A DNA stretch of 64,000 nucleotides from Acetobacteraceae bacterium (lineage in GTDB: Bacteria > Pseudomonadota > Alphaproteobacteria > Acetobacterales > Acetobacteraceae), in contig SHWL01000003.1 of assembly GCA_009693865.1 (NCBI GenBank), positions 20,657 to 84,656 of the forward strand, in the 5' to 3' direction. The notes under the pieces are model-generated. The model saw only the letters and a program-made list of their open reading frames with translations. It had not been told where the DNA came from and searched no databases. The translations under genes were made by a program, and so were the position numbers. Below, piece after piece: positions 1-9,286 of the stretch; the first letter of the stretch is position 1; each line of letters begins with the position of its first letter.

Positions 1-107
1 AAGTCCTGAATACCTGTCTGGCTTATGCCGACTCCGGGCCACTCGTGCGGCGACGCTGGCCGCATCTTTATACTGGCGAGGCGGCGGCGGAGTAGCGCGT
101 TTTCCGA

Positions 108-1295
108 TCAGGCCGCGCCCCTGCGGTTAGACCCGTAATCGCCAAAGAAGATATCCGTCGAAATCTCGTCGGTCCGGTTGCAGCCAGTATAGGCCATCGT
201 CTTGTCCATCTCGGTCTTGATGATGTTGATGGCCTTCGCCGCCCCGGCCTCGCCGCCCACGGCGGTGCCGTAAAGCGTCGAGCGTCCGGTCAGCACCGCC
301 TTGGCGCCCAATGCGAGAGCTTTGACGATGTCGGAGCCGCGGCGGACACCGGAATCCAGCAGGATCGTGACCTTGTCGCCCACGGCTTCAGCGATTTCCG
401 GCAACACGCGCATCGTCGCGGCGGCGCTGTCCATGTTCCGGCCGCCATGGTTCGACACGATGATTCCGTCGACGCCATAATTCAATGCCTTCAACGAATC
501 ATCCACTCGGTTGACGCCTTTCAGCATCAAAATCCCCGGCCACATGTCACGAAATTTGGCGATATCTTCCCAACTGAGTGAGTCGACCTCCATTTCCGGC
601 CGCCGGCCCGCGATGCCGCTGGTCAACTTACCCTGAAATTCGGCGGGATAGTTTTCGTGAGCCGGCATCCCGATCGTTGTCAAATAGCGGCCCATGACGC
701 CCAGGGTCCAGGATGGGTGGGCGGCGACATCCATGAGGAATTTGGTGGAGGGATTGAATGGCAAAGCGAAACCATTTCGCGAGTTGTATTCGCGATTGCC
801 GGAGACGGCGGAATCAACGGTGACGATCAGCGCCTCATAGCCCGCGTTCTTCGCCCGTTCGATGATCTGATAGGACAGGTCGCGGCGGCGCCAGACGTAA
901 AGCTGGAACCACAGGCGCCCGCCTGCCTCCTTGGCGATCGTTTCCATCGCGGTCATCGACGCCGTGGACAGGGTCAGCGGGATGTTCGCTTTGGCGGCGG
1001 CTTTCGCCAGCGCCAGTTCGCCGCGATACCAGCACAGGCCGGCGGCTCCCGTGGGAGCGATGGCCATCGGCAGAGCGATCGGCTTGCCGAATAACGTTGT
1101 CTGTGTGGAACGGCCGGAGACATCGACCAACGCGCGATGGCGCAGCTTGATGTCCTGGAACGCCTCACGGTTGCCGGTCACCGCGAGGTGATCCTCGGTG
1201 GCGCGATCGACGAATTCGAACAGGCCTTTGGGAAGACGGCGTTTCGCCGCCTCCCGCAGGTCGAAGATGTTGTAGCAGTCGTCGAGCGCGGCCAT
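108..1295 (-). CDS. FMN-dependent alpha-hydroxy-acid oxidase (copy 1)
   Basis: A 395-residue member of the glycolate oxidase / L-lactate dehydrogenase family, which oxidises 2-hydroxy acids to 2-oxo acids on FMN in a TIM barrel. The catalytic signature SNHGGRN (about 281-287, His283 as base, Arg286 for the carboxylate), the lysine in MLKG (about 257-260) and the phosphate-loop stretch DSGVRRGSD are all visible. Length is usual for the family. It starts one base inside the stop of the upstream paralogue (TGATG overlap), so the two are translationally coupled. Substrate cannot be told: lactate, mandelate or another hydroxy acid are all possible. Confidence 0.9.
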   Translation of the reverse strand: MAALDDCYNIFDLREAAKRRLPKGLFEFVDRATEDHLAVTGNREAFQDIKLRHRALVDVSGRSTQTTLFGKPIALPMAIAPTGAAGLCWYRGELALAKAAAKANIPLTLSTASMTAMETIAKEAGGRLWFQLYVWRRRDLSYQIIERAKNAGYEALIVTVDSAVSGNREYNSRNGFALPFNPSTKFLMDVAAHPSWTLGVMGRYLTTIGMPAHENYPAEFQGKLTSGIAGRRPEMEVDSLSWEDIAKFRDMWPGILMLKGVNRVDDSLKALNYGVDGIIVSNHGGRNMDSAAATMRVLPEIAEAVGDKVTILLDSGVRRGSDIVKALALGAKAVLTGRSTLYGTAVGGEAGAAKAINIIKTEMDKTMAYTGCNRTDEISTDIFFGDYGSNRRGAA

Positions 1296-2479
1296 CAGCT
1301 CGCCGCCATCCGGTTGGTCTCGCGGTCCGCGAAGAAGATGTCGGTGGTGATCTCATCGACACGGTTGCAGCCGGTATAGGCCATCGTCTTGTCCATTTCG
1401 GTGCGGATGATGTTGATGGCCTTCAGTGCCCCGGCCTCGCCGCCGACGGCGGTGCCATACAGGGTCGCGCGCCCGGTCAGCACGCATTTGGCGCCGCGAG
1501 CGACGGCTTTGACGATGTCGGAGCCGCGGCGGATACCGGAGTCGAGCAAAACCGTGATCTTGTCGCCCACCGCTTCGGCGATTTCCGGCAGCATGTCGAT
1601 CGTGGCGGCGGCACTGTCCATGTTGCGCCCGCCGTGGTTCGACACGACGATGCCGTCGACGCCGGCACTGACCGCTTTCAACGCGTCATCGACGCGGTTG
1701 ATGCCTTTCAGCATCAGAATCCCCGGCCATTTATCGCGGAAAATCTTGACGTCGTCCCAGTTCAGCGAGTCCTGGCGCATCACCTCCTGCCGGAATGGAT
1801 CGGCACCGATGTTGCGGCGGTACGGTTCAGGATAGTTCTCGTTGCGCGGCATGCCGATCGTTGTCAGATACTTCATCAGCACGTTGAGGAACCAGCCCGG
1901 CTTTTGCATGATGTCCATGGTGAACCGCACGGTCGGCGTGAACGGCAATTGGAGTCCGTTCCTCGCGTTGTATTCCCGGTTCGGCGACACGATCGTATCG
2001 GTGGTGACGATCAACGCCTCAAACCCGTTGTTCTTCGCGCGCTCGATCAACTGATACGACAGCTCGCGCTGCTTCCACACATAAAGCTGGAACCACAGAC
2101 GGAAATTCGCTTCCTTGGCGATCTTCTCCATTGAGGTCATCGCGCCGGTCGCCAGCGTGAAGGGGATTTTCATCTTTGCCGCCGCTTTGGCGAGTTCCAG
2201 TTCTCCCTCGTACCAGCAAAGACCGGCCGCGCCGGTTGGCGCGATGGCCATGGGCGCCGCGATTTCCTTGCCGAACAGCGTGGTCTTGGTCGAGCGTCCG
2301 GAGACATCCACCAAAGAACGATGCCGCAGCTTGATCTTCTCGAACGCGGCGCGGTTGTTGCGCAACGCGACCTCGTCCTCGGTCGAGCGGTCGACAAATT
2401 CGAACATGGCCTTGGGCAGCTTGCGCTTGGCGGCGTCTCTGAGGTCGAATACGTTATAGCAGTCGTCGAGCGCGGACAT
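1295..2479 (-). CDS. FMN-dependent alpha-hydroxy-acid oxidase (copy 2)
   Basis: A 394-residue paralogue of the following gene, colinear over its whole length, with the same active-site motif SNHGGRN (His282) and phosphate loop DSGIRRGSD. It is the first gene of a two-gene operon; the ATG is preceded by a GGGGGAA ribosome-binding site. The two copies differ mainly in the variable loop around residues 180-240 (copy 2 has NIGADPFRQE where copy 1 has KLTSGIAGRRP), a region that shapes substrate access in this family, so they may use different hydroxy acids (inference). They could instead be subunits of a hetero-oligomer. Confidence 0.9.
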   Translation of the reverse strand: MSALDDCYNVFDLRDAAKRKLPKAMFEFVDRSTEDEVALRNNRAAFEKIKLRHRSLVDVSGRSTKTTLFGKEIAAPMAIAPTGAAGLCWYEGELELAKAAAKMKIPFTLATGAMTSMEKIAKEANFRLWFQLYVWKQRELSYQLIERAKNNGFEALIVTTDTIVSPNREYNARNGLQLPFTPTVRFTMDIMQKPGWFLNVLMKYLTTIGMPRNENYPEPYRRNIGADPFRQEVMRQDSLNWDDVKIFRDKWPGILMLKGINRVDDALKAVSAGVDGIVVSNHGGRNMDSAAATIDMLPEIAEAVGDKITVLLDSGIRRGSDIVKAVARGAKCVLTGRATLYGTAVGGEAGALKAINIIRTEMDKTMAYTGCNRVDEITTDIFFADRETNRMAAS

Positions 2480-2709
2480 TTGGTGTTCCCCCTTGAGCGG
2501 CCGATGATGCGGGCAGGTGCCGTGGTGTCAAGCCGTCGCGTTCGACCTGGGCAGTGGGCTATTGACTGTCGGTCTCCCTCGTGACTTGGCCCGGGAGAGG
2601 ACGAAGGACTCCGGTGGAGCTGAACTCAATGATCGGGATGCCGACTTACCGGCACCTTCCCTGGCCGGGACGACATTGGTAGCGTCATGCGCGATGCGGA
2701 GGGAATAAC

Positions 2710-3174
2710 GTGCCGAACGATCCAAAGACATCACCCTTTTGGCCGGCTGACAATCCCGCAGTTACGGGCCACATCACCCTGCTACAGGGGATCATCACCC
2801 GCCTCGCAAACAACAGCGCCTCCTGCAAGACATGGTGTCTGACACTGGTCGCCGCGCTGCTCAGCGTCGCGGGCACGGCCCACGCACCGCGGATCGTGAC
2901 CGCCGCGCTGGTCCCCGTGCTGGTCTTCGGTTTCCTTGACGTGATGTACCTCGCCACGGAGGTCGCCTATCGGAACCTATACGAGACCGTCGTGGACTCG
3001 ATCCGTGCGGGGAGTTACGACAGAGCAAGGGTCTTCGAAGCCCGCGCCCGCCCGGATGCCGGTTGCGTGATCTGGGCTGCCGCGTCGTGGTCGGTCGTGC
3101 CGTATTATGTGCTGGTCGTGTTTTACGTCGTCGCGTTGATGCAGGGGTGGCTGGCGTTGCTGGCGGCGAAGTGA
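2710..3174 (+). CDS. Small membrane protein, first gene of a TIR/ParA cassette
   Basis: A 154-residue protein of unknown family. The GTG start follows a GGAGGG site. It has a soluble N-terminus, a hydrophobic pair of helices at roughly 41-80 (LTLVAALLSVAG, then LVPVLVFGFLDVMYLA), a short charged segment rich in Arg and Asp, and a last hydrophobic helix near 125-148. It ends directly against the ATG of the TIR gene (TGA followed by ATG), so it is coupled to it. The segment YLATEVAYRNLYETVV after the second helix is reminiscent of helical linkers in membrane-tethered conflict effectors, but I do not recognise the family. A role as membrane anchor or pore partner of the next two products is inference only. 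Confidence 0.75.
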   Translation: MPNDPKTSPFWPADNPAVTGHITLLQGIITRLANNSASCKTWCLTLVAALLSVAGTAHAPRIVTAALVPVLVFGFLDVMYLATEVAYRNLYETVVDSIRAGSYDRARVFEARARPDAGCVIWAAASWSVVPYYVLVVFYVVALMQGWLALLAAK

Positions 3175-4467
3175 ATGGCTGATCCACCTGTATTTTTCTT
3201 TTCGTATTCGCGTCAGGATTACGAGGATTCCGGCGCGTATATGAGGGAGTTTTACGACGGCCTGGCGAGACGCGTCGCACGCGCTGCCTACCCGCCACGG
3301 GCACCCGACGACGTTAGCACGCTCGACATCCTGACAAAGTTCGGTGACGATTGGCAAACACACCTTGGGAACGCGCTCGCCGCAAGCAATGTGCTGATCG
3401 CGGTGATTTCGCCACCTTACTTCTCCCGTCCTGACTGTGGTCGGGAGTTTGGCGGATTCATCCTCCGCAGCCCCAATTTGGGGATCGACGCGCAAGGGCA
3501 ATTGACCGGAGTTAACAACGTATTCCTGATCCGCTGGATGGAGTCGGGTTTCTACAACCGGCCCGATCAAAAAGACGGCCGGATTCCGTCGTTCATCCGC
3601 CGAATCAACGATGCGCTGCCAGCCCCCGCGAACGCCAATGCGGACCCCGAACTCGCCGAGGCGGTTCGAAACTACCGGCAATTCGGCATGGAGCTATGCG
3701 TCGACAAACCGTACTACAAACGTTTACTGAACGCACTGGTACTGGCGATCGTCAACGCCACGCCCCTCCAACCGGCCGCACCGCAAAACTGGGACGACCT
3801 GATCGACGCCTTCCGACACGACTGGGGAGCGCATTTCAATGCCGCGCAGGCACAGCCGCCTGAACTGGTCCCGGTAGAGCCTCTCACCTCGGCGGTCATC
3901 GTCTATGTGACAGGACGGTCGTTCCAGATAAGCCCGGCCTCGGCTCAGTTCGCAGCTCGTTTGATTGCAGCGCCCGTGCCGGACGGAACCGGCACCGACC
4001 CCGAGCTGGGATCGCTGATACTGGACATGCAGGCTGCCGCGTCGCCAGAGATATTGCAGGCGCTCGCTTGCGTTGGGGAGCCGGTCATACCGGCGGTGGC
4101 GGCACCGATGATTGAATTGTTAGCGGACCTTTCACTGCGCCGTGTTTTACCACTGTTGGTGATCGATGCCGGAACCCTCATTGGACAGGCTCTTCCCGTT
4201 TTGCGGGAAATCGTGGATTCTGAGGTCTGGACAGGACCGGTATTGATCCCCACCTTTCCGGGTACTCCCGCTGATGCGGATCAGTTCCTCGATTCACGGC
4301 AAAGGCCAGTGTATATGTTGCCCGGAGCCCGGGATGCGCGAAGGACCATTGTGACCAGCATCTTGCTCAACCTGCGCCGTCAGGTCACTGCGGCGGCGCG
4401 GCTCGAACAGCCCGTTTCTGGAGATCCGATGCCACTGCTGCGTGGCCCAGGAGACAGCCGGAGATGA
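3175..4467 (+). CDS. TIR-like domain protein (FxsC-type)
   Basis: A 430-residue protein. Residues about 6-200 form a TIR-like domain: opening strand and loop FFFSYSRQDYE, then a helix, SNVLIAVISPPYFSR and DCGREF, where the glutamate follows the pattern of TIR and FxsC-type domains. The C-terminal half (about 225-430) looks like an alternating helix-strand fold (LRRVLPLLVIDAGTLIG, TGPVLIPTFPG) that I cannot name. It overlaps the ParA-like gene by ATGA. TIR domains bind or cleave NAD or act as signalling adaptors; FxsC-type TIR proteins are usually found with P-loop ATPases in conflict or peptide-maturation loci. Neither a toxin role nor NADase activity is proven by the sequence. Confidence 0.8.
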   Translation: MADPPVFFFSYSRQDYEDSGAYMREFYDGLARRVARAAYPPRAPDDVSTLDILTKFGDDWQTHLGNALAASNVLIAVISPPYFSRPDCGREFGGFILRSPNLGIDAQGQLTGVNNVFLIRWMESGFYNRPDQKDGRIPSFIRRINDALPAPANANADPELAEAVRNYRQFGMELCVDKPYYKRLLNALVLAIVNATPLQPAAPQNWDDLIDAFRHDWGAHFNAAQAQPPELVPVEPLTSAVIVYVTGRSFQISPASAQFAARLIAAPVPDGTGTDPELGSLILDMQAAASPEILQALACVGEPVIPAVAAPMIELLADLSLRRVLPLLVIDAGTLIGQALPVLREIVDSEVWTGPVLIPTFPGTPADADQFLDSRQRPVYMLPGARDARRTIVTSILLNLRRQVTAAARLEQPVSGDPMPLLRGPGDSRR

Positions 4468-6188
4468 CGTCCGCGCACCCGCCTGGACAGATCGTCACCT
4501 TCTACTCCTACAAGGGCGGTACCGGCCGGTCGATGGCGCTCGCCAACGTGGCCTGGATTCTGGCGGCTAACGGCGCACGGGTTCTGGTCATCGACTGGGA
4601 CCTCGAAGCGCCTGGGCTGCACCGCTATTTTCGCCCCTTCCTGACCGATCCAGATCTTACGGAGACCAAGGGGCTGATCGACGCGTTCTGGGATATGACG
4701 GCGGTTCAGGTCGCGCGGGCTAACGGCCGGCGATCAGACCGAGTGCTGGAGACTGCCTCCGCCGGACCCGGCGGAGGCACCATGGCCAGGGTGGCGTCCG
4801 AGGAGCCTGAGCCGCCCCACCTTGGGCCGCTACTACTGAGTGTGACGCGGCGGTTGCGTCACAAGTTGACGGTAGCAAGAAAAGTTTCTCTGGCGTCGTC
4901 AAAGGATGACGGAGAGGATGACGACAAACTGTTTTTGGGTGACGGTTATATCGATTTCATCGGCGCGGGACGGCAAGGTGGCGCCTATAGCGAGCGCGTC
5001 AATACGTTCGACTGGCGCGGTTTCTACGAACTTGGCGGCGCCGCGATGTTGAGCGAGGCGACCGAAGTGCTCCGTACGAAGTACGACTGGGTGCTGATCG
5101 ATAGCCGCACCGGCGTCTCCGACACGTCCGGCATCTGCACGATGCAGATGCCGGACAAGGTTGTGGCTTTCTTCACACTGAACCGGCAGAGCACCGAAGG
5201 GGTTACGTCGGTTCTGGCGTCGATCCGGGCTTGGCGGGCAGACCATCCCAAATTGCCGCCGATTACATTCTTTCCAGTAGCGACTCGGATCGAGAACGCC
5301 GAAAAAGATAAGCTGGACGCGGCTCGGCTGCATTGCCGGTCGGTGTTGCAGTCATACCTGCCGGAAGGCACGAGGGATCAGGAATCTTACTGGAACCAGA
5401 TGGAGGTTGCCTATCGGCCCTGGTACTCCTACGAGGAAGTCATCGCGCCATTCGGCGATCAGACGGGGCCGGCGCGTACGCGGGACAGTATGTTGGCGCA
5501 GATGGAGATCATCGCGCAGACGATCAGCGGATCCCCAAGGCAACTTCGCTCGCCGGACGTATCGGCGGCTGAGCGAAGCGAGGTGTTGTCGCAATTCTCG
5601 TTCGATGGCGGGAAACCTTCAACGGCCGTTACCCGACCGGCTGTTCGGGAACTCGAACCACTGATGAAGGGCCTTCTACGCAAGCGTGCACTGTGGGAGA
5701 ATAGTGGAAAGCATTATCGTTTGTTACTTAGTAGGAATGAAATGGCATATTTGTCAGGACGGGCAACTGTTTCCGAAACTCCTGAAATATCGGATTACGT
5801 CAAAAACAGCGAAAAAATCCACGAGATACTTAAGCGGAATAGACGCTGGATGCCAAGAGCCATTACAATCACCTTATACGTCATGGTGCCTTTGGCAACA
5901 GCTCGGTTATTTTACTTACCTTTTGGTTTCACCGCCGACACGCTCGTTAAGGACATCCTTGTAAGAATTGGTGCCAGCCTCGACTCTTTGATATCTACCG
6001 AATCGGTGGTATTGGTCGGCACGGCCTGGGTCTTGGTAGGATTCCTGGAAGGAGCCTGGGGCTCGCGACAGGGTGCCTTTCCAGATGGAATGACATTCGT
6101 TCAGTCCCTTCAGTTGTCTATGCGCGGCCCCTTCCAACCTGAGATTCGAGACTATAGTATACTGGATGAGCCGGGTGGCGCAAGATGA
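4464..6188 (+). CDS. Membrane-anchored ParA/MinD-like P-loop ATPase
   Basis: A 574-residue protein opening with a deviant Walker A, YSYKGGTGRSM (about 14-24): the first lysine of the ParA/MinD class is present, but the usual P-loop lysine is arginine (GRS instead of GKS), a feature also known from FxsT-like ATPases. VIDWDLEAPG (about 43-52) is the Walker A-prime region and WVLIDSRTG near 210 a Walker B-like strand. Two hydrophobic helices near 466-490 and 514-533 suggest membrane anchoring. No TPR repeats are evident, unlike full FxsT. The C-terminal third (5690-5990) is much richer in A and T than its surroundings. It is the last of three coupled genes with the TIR protein and the small membrane protein. 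Confidence 0.8.
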   Translation: MTSAHPPGQIVTFYSYKGGTGRSMALANVAWILAANGARVLVIDWDLEAPGLHRYFRPFLTDPDLTETKGLIDAFWDMTAVQVARANGRRSDRVLETASAGPGGGTMARVASEEPEPPHLGPLLLSVTRRLRHKLTVARKVSLASSKDDGEDDDKLFLGDGYIDFIGAGRQGGAYSERVNTFDWRGFYELGGAAMLSEATEVLRTKYDWVLIDSRTGVSDTSGICTMQMPDKVVAFFTLNRQSTEGVTSVLASIRAWRADHPKLPPITFFPVATRIENAEKDKLDAARLHCRSVLQSYLPEGTRDQESYWNQMEVAYRPWYSYEEVIAPFGDQTGPARTRDSMLAQMEIIAQTISGSPRQLRSPDVSAAERSEVLSQFSFDGGKPSTAVTRPAVRELEPLMKGLLRKRALWENSGKHYRLLLSRNEMAYLSGRATVSETPEISDYVKNSEKIHEILKRNRRWMPRAITITLYVMVPLATARLFYLPFGFTADTLVKDILVRIGASLDSLISTESVVLVGTAWVLVGFLEGAWGSRQGAFPDGMTFVQSLQLSMRGPFQPEIRDYSILDEPGGAR

Positions 6189-6231
6189 AGCGCTTCGCCC
6201 GAGGCGAGAGCCAGCACATGCCATTCAGGCG

Positions 6232-6588
6232 TCAGCGTACCCGCGAAACCTCAGGCAAAATCCTGGTCACTAACGGCAAAACCTGCCCCATCCAGACCGC
6301 GTTGATCGTGTGATCATCCCTCGGGCGGCCGGACTCCGGATGCAACAGGATGGTCAGCCCGTTCTGGTTCATCATCAGAAACGGCGCCAACGCCGGAAAC
6401 CGATCGGTCTCGAACGCGATTTGGTACATCGCCTGAGGATGCGGGCCGACAGGCACATCGTGCCAGCGGCCCATTTTCATGGTGAACCGCTGCTCCACCG
6501 CCTCGCGCAATGCCGCGGCCCGCGGCCGGCTCACAGCGTCATAATAAACATGGGCGTGGTAGGCTTTGATCCGGGCCTGATCGATCAT
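6232..6588 (-). CDS. DOPA 4,5-dioxygenase family protein
   Basis: A 118-residue protein matching the small DOPA 4,5-dioxygenase family (extradiol-type ring cleavage of catechols). The family pattern is visible: AYHAHVYYD near the start, the histidine of GPHPQAMYQI, and LLHPESG with a further histidine near residue 85. Length is typical. It overlaps the end of the acyl-CoA ligase by ATGA, so it is probably co-translated. In this catabolic context it may cleave a catechol intermediate, but many bacterial members have no known substrate. Confidence 0.85.
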   Translation of the reverse strand: MIDQARIKAYHAHVYYDAVSRPRAAALREAVEQRFTMKMGRWHDVPVGPHPQAMYQIAFETDRFPALAPFLMMNQNGLTILLHPESGRPRDDHTINAVWMGQVLPLVTRILPEVSRVR

Positions 6589-8117
6589 GATTCCTCCAGC
6601 ATGCGCTTCACGTCGCGCTTCACCACTTTGCCGTAGCCGGACTTCGGAAGTTCCGGCCAGAAGACGTACGAACCGGGGTGTTTATAGCGGGCGAGCTTGC
6701 CTTCGACATGCGCGGCCATTTCCTCGGCGGTGACAGACGCGCCAGGAGACCGCACCAGCACCGCGACACCGGTTTCTCCCCATTTTTCGTGGGGCATTCC
6801 GACGACGCAGACTTCGGCCACCGCGGGATGGGTCAACAGCAGTTCCTCGACCTCCCGCGGATAAACGTTGGAGCCACCGGAGATGTACATGTCCGATGCT
6901 CGCCCCGTGATGTAGACAAAGCCGCGCGCATCCATGTGGCCCAGGTCGCCGGTGTGAAACCAACCATAAAGGGTGGCTTTTTCCGTTGCCTCCCCGTTAT
7001 CATGATACCCCGCGAACACTCCTGGGCCTCGCACGCAGATTTCACCGGTCTCGCACGGCGCCAGATGTGCCCCGGTATCGTCCATGATCGTGACGTCCAT
7101 GCCGGTCCGGGGAAAACCGCAACTGCCAACGGGCATCTCATCATCGTTGAGACTATGACACGATGGTGGCAGCACGGTGATGTTGCCAGTCACTTCGCCC
7201 ATGCCGAAATATTGCACCAGCACCGGACCAAGTTTCTCCAGCGCGTGTTTCTGATCAGCGCGGTACATCGGCGCACCCGCGTAAATCACGTGGCGAAGGC
7301 TGGAATGATCGAATTGATCCACCGATTCGTGCCGGGTCAGCATCGTCAGGATCGTCGGCACGGTGAACATGTTGGTGACGCGATGCCGCTCCACCAGGCG
7401 CCAGGCTTCGGCCACGTCCAGCCGTTCACTTGGCATCAGCACCGTGGCGGCGCCGCGCGCGACCTGCGGCAAGGCGTGGATGCCGGCGCCGTGGGACAGC
7501 GGCGCGACCACCAGAGAGGCGTCATGCTCGGTCGTTCCAGGCATCAGGTCGCACAGATGGTTGCAGATGACGTATTCCATCTGACCGTGTGTCAGCACAC
7601 CTGCCTTCGGCCGGCCGGTGGTGCCGGAGGTGTAAAAGAACCACGCGGGATGGTCGCGATCGACATCGGCGGGACGGGCGATCCGATCGCCGCCGGTGGC
7701 CATCGCTTCCCAGTCTCCAGGAATGGAAATCTCTAGCCGGCAGGCCGGATTTTCCGCCTTCGCGGCGGCCGCGTGATCCGGAAACGCGCTGTCGAAAATG
7801 TGCACCGAAGCCCCGGAGGATAGCGCGAGATACGCGACCTCCGGCGGTGTCAGGCGGAAATTGGTCGGCACCCAGGTCGCCCCCAGCATCCAGGTGGCGA
7901 ACATGGATTCCAGGACGGCGTTGGAGTTACGCGCGTGCACCAAAATCCGGTCGCCGTGCCGCACCCCACGCTTCGCCATTGCCCCCGCGGCGGCCTGGAC
8001 CCGGGCATTGAAATCGGACCAGGACCAGGTTGTGTCGCGCCAGACAATCGCCGGGTGATCGGGAAATCGCCGCGCCGATTGGATGAGCAGGTGCGCCAGG
8101 TTGGAGGTCGGAATTAT
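6585..8117 (-). CDS. AMP-dependent acyl-CoA synthetase
   Basis: An ANL-superfamily ligase of about 510 residues that activates a carboxylic acid to acyl-CoA through an acyl-adenylate. Visible motifs: FYTSGTTGRPK (ATP-binding loop), YFGMGE (aromatic-Gly-Glu motif), WFHTGDLG, and the C-terminal lysine in SGYGKVVKRD. The family N-terminus (NLAHLLIQSARRFPDHPA) begins just at the stop of the thiolase gene, where no ATG, GTG or TTG lies in frame near a Shine-Dalgarno. I place the start at ATA/ATT 8112-8117 (8-9 nt after GGAG); CTG at 8099 is an alternative. The frame is open further upstream across the thiolase gene, but that part is not homologous. Forms an operon with the thiolase and the dioxygenase. 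Confidence 0.8.
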   Translation of the reverse strand: MIPTSNLAHLLIQSARRFPDHPAIVWRDTTWSWSDFNARVQAAAGAMAKRGVRHGDRILVHARNSNAVLESMFATWMLGATWVPTNFRLTPPEVAYLALSSGASVHIFDSAFPDHAAAAKAENPACRLEISIPGDWEAMATGGDRIARPADVDRDHPAWFFYTSGTTGRPKAGVLTHGQMEYVICNHLCDLMPGTTEHDASLVVAPLSHGAGIHALPQVARGAATVLMPSERLDVAEAWRLVERHRVTNMFTVPTILTMLTRHESVDQFDHSSLRHVIYAGAPMYRADQKHALEKLGPVLVQYFGMGEVTGNITVLPPSCHSLNDDEMPVGSCGFPRTGMDVTIMDDTGAHLAPCETGEICVRGPGVFAGYHDNGEATEKATLYGWFHTGDLGHMDARGFVYITGRASDMYISGGSNVYPREVEELLLTHPAVAEVCVVGMPHEKWGETGVAVLVRSPGASVTAEEMAAHVEGKLARYKHPGSYVFWPELPKSGYGKVVKRDVKRMLEES

Positions 8118-9286
8118 CGCAATGGCTCCAGAATGGACACATAGTTGGCGACCGCCGCGCCGCCCATGTTGAACACGCCTCCGAGATCCGCTTTCGGCAA
8201 CTGCATGCCGGCCGGCGCCTCGCCCGCCAGTTGCATCGCCGTGATCGCGTGCATCGACACACCCGTCGCGCCGATCGGATGGCCCTTCGCCTTGAGACCG
8301 CCCGAGGGATTGATCGGCAGCCTGCCGTCCTTCTGCGTCCACCCTTCCAGAATTGCGCGGGCGCCTTGGCCGGGAGCCGTGAGGCCCATCGCCTCATACT
8401 CGATCAGTTCAGCGATCGTGAAGCAGTCATGCGATTCGACGAAGGACAGGTCTTGCAGTTTGATGTCCGCCGCTTTCAGCGCCTGTTGCCAGGCCTGTGC
8501 CGCACCCTCGAACAACGTGATGTCGCGCTTGCTGATGGGCAAGAAATCGTTGACCTGAACGGCGGCTTTGAAGCGGATGGCTTTGCCCATGGCGCGGGCG
8601 GTTTCCTCGTCGGCGAGGATGAGCGCGGCCGCGCCATCCGACACGAGCGAGCAATCGGTGCGCTTCAACGGCGGGGCGACGTAGGGGTTTTTGTCGGAGA
8701 CGTTGCGGCAGAAGTCGTAACCCAGGTCTTTGCGCATCTGAGCCCAGGGATTGTCGACGCCATTTTTGTGGTTTTTCGCGGCGATGGCGGCCAGGGCGTC
8801 GGATTGATCGCCGTGCCGCTGGAAGTATTTCTCCGCGATCCTGCCGAACACGCCCGCGAAACCCGCGGGGATGTCGGCTTCTTCCTTGTGATAGCTGGCT
8901 TTGAGCAGGATATCGCCGATCTCTTTGCCGGGGGTCGCGGTCATCTTCTCCACCCCGATCACCAGGGCGAAGCGTCCGCGGCCACTGAGCAGGAAGTCGC
9001 GCGCGCCGTGGATCGCGGCCGAGCCCGAGGCGCAAGCGTTTTCATACCGGGTAATGGGGCGGTAGCGGAGTTCCGGCAAATGTTGCAGCACCAGGGAAGA
9101 CGGAAAGTCCTGGTTGGAGAAACCGTTGTTGAACAGGCTGAGGAAGGTGCCCTCGATCTCATGCGGGGCAATGCCCGCGTCCGCGATGGCGGCGCCGGCG
9201 ACGCGGCCGATCAGGGATTCGATATCCGGATCCTCAAGCTTACCGAAGGGTGAATGGGCCCAACCAACGATGCAGGCTTCGGTCAT
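8114..9286 (-). CDS. Thiolase family acetyl-CoA acyltransferase
   Basis: A 390-residue thiolase of the SCP2/acetyl-CoA acetyltransferase type. The acyl-accepting cysteine is in ENACASG (Cys85), and the C-terminal catalytic loops are seen as ESHDCFTIAE and GHPIGATG. It cleaves 3-ketoacyl-CoA, or condenses acyl-CoA, at the end of beta-oxidation. The start at 9286 is chosen because AGGAGA lies 7-12 bases upstream; an ATG at 9304 has no such site. It is the first gene of an apparent operon with the ligase and the small dioxygenase. Confidence 0.88.
   Translation of the reverse strand: MTEACIVGWAHSPFGKLEDPDIESLIGRVAGAAIADAGIAPHEIEGTFLSLFNNGFSNQDFPSSLVLQHLPELRYRPITRYENACASGSAAIHGARDFLLSGRGRFALVIGVEKMTATPGKEIGDILLKASYHKEEADIPAGFAGVFGRIAEKYFQRHGDQSDALAAIAAKNHKNGVDNPWAQMRKDLGYDFCRNVSDKNPYVAPPLKRTDCSLVSDGAAALILADEETARAMGKAIRFKAAVQVNDFLPISKRDITLFEGAAQAWQQALKAADIKLQDLSFVESHDCFTIAELIEYEAMGLTAPGQGARAILEGWTQKDGRLPINPSGGLKAKGHPIGATGVSMHAITAMQLAGEAPAGMQLPKADLGGVFNMGGAAVANYVSILEPLR

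Noticed and set aside
1-107. Possible gene end at the window start
   Set aside because: No open frame with recognisable homology; the fragment is too short to assign.
2480-2709. Possible promoter with TTGACT near 2560 before the TIR cassette
   Set aside because: No convincing -10 at the right spacing; reported as unproven and not listed as a feature.
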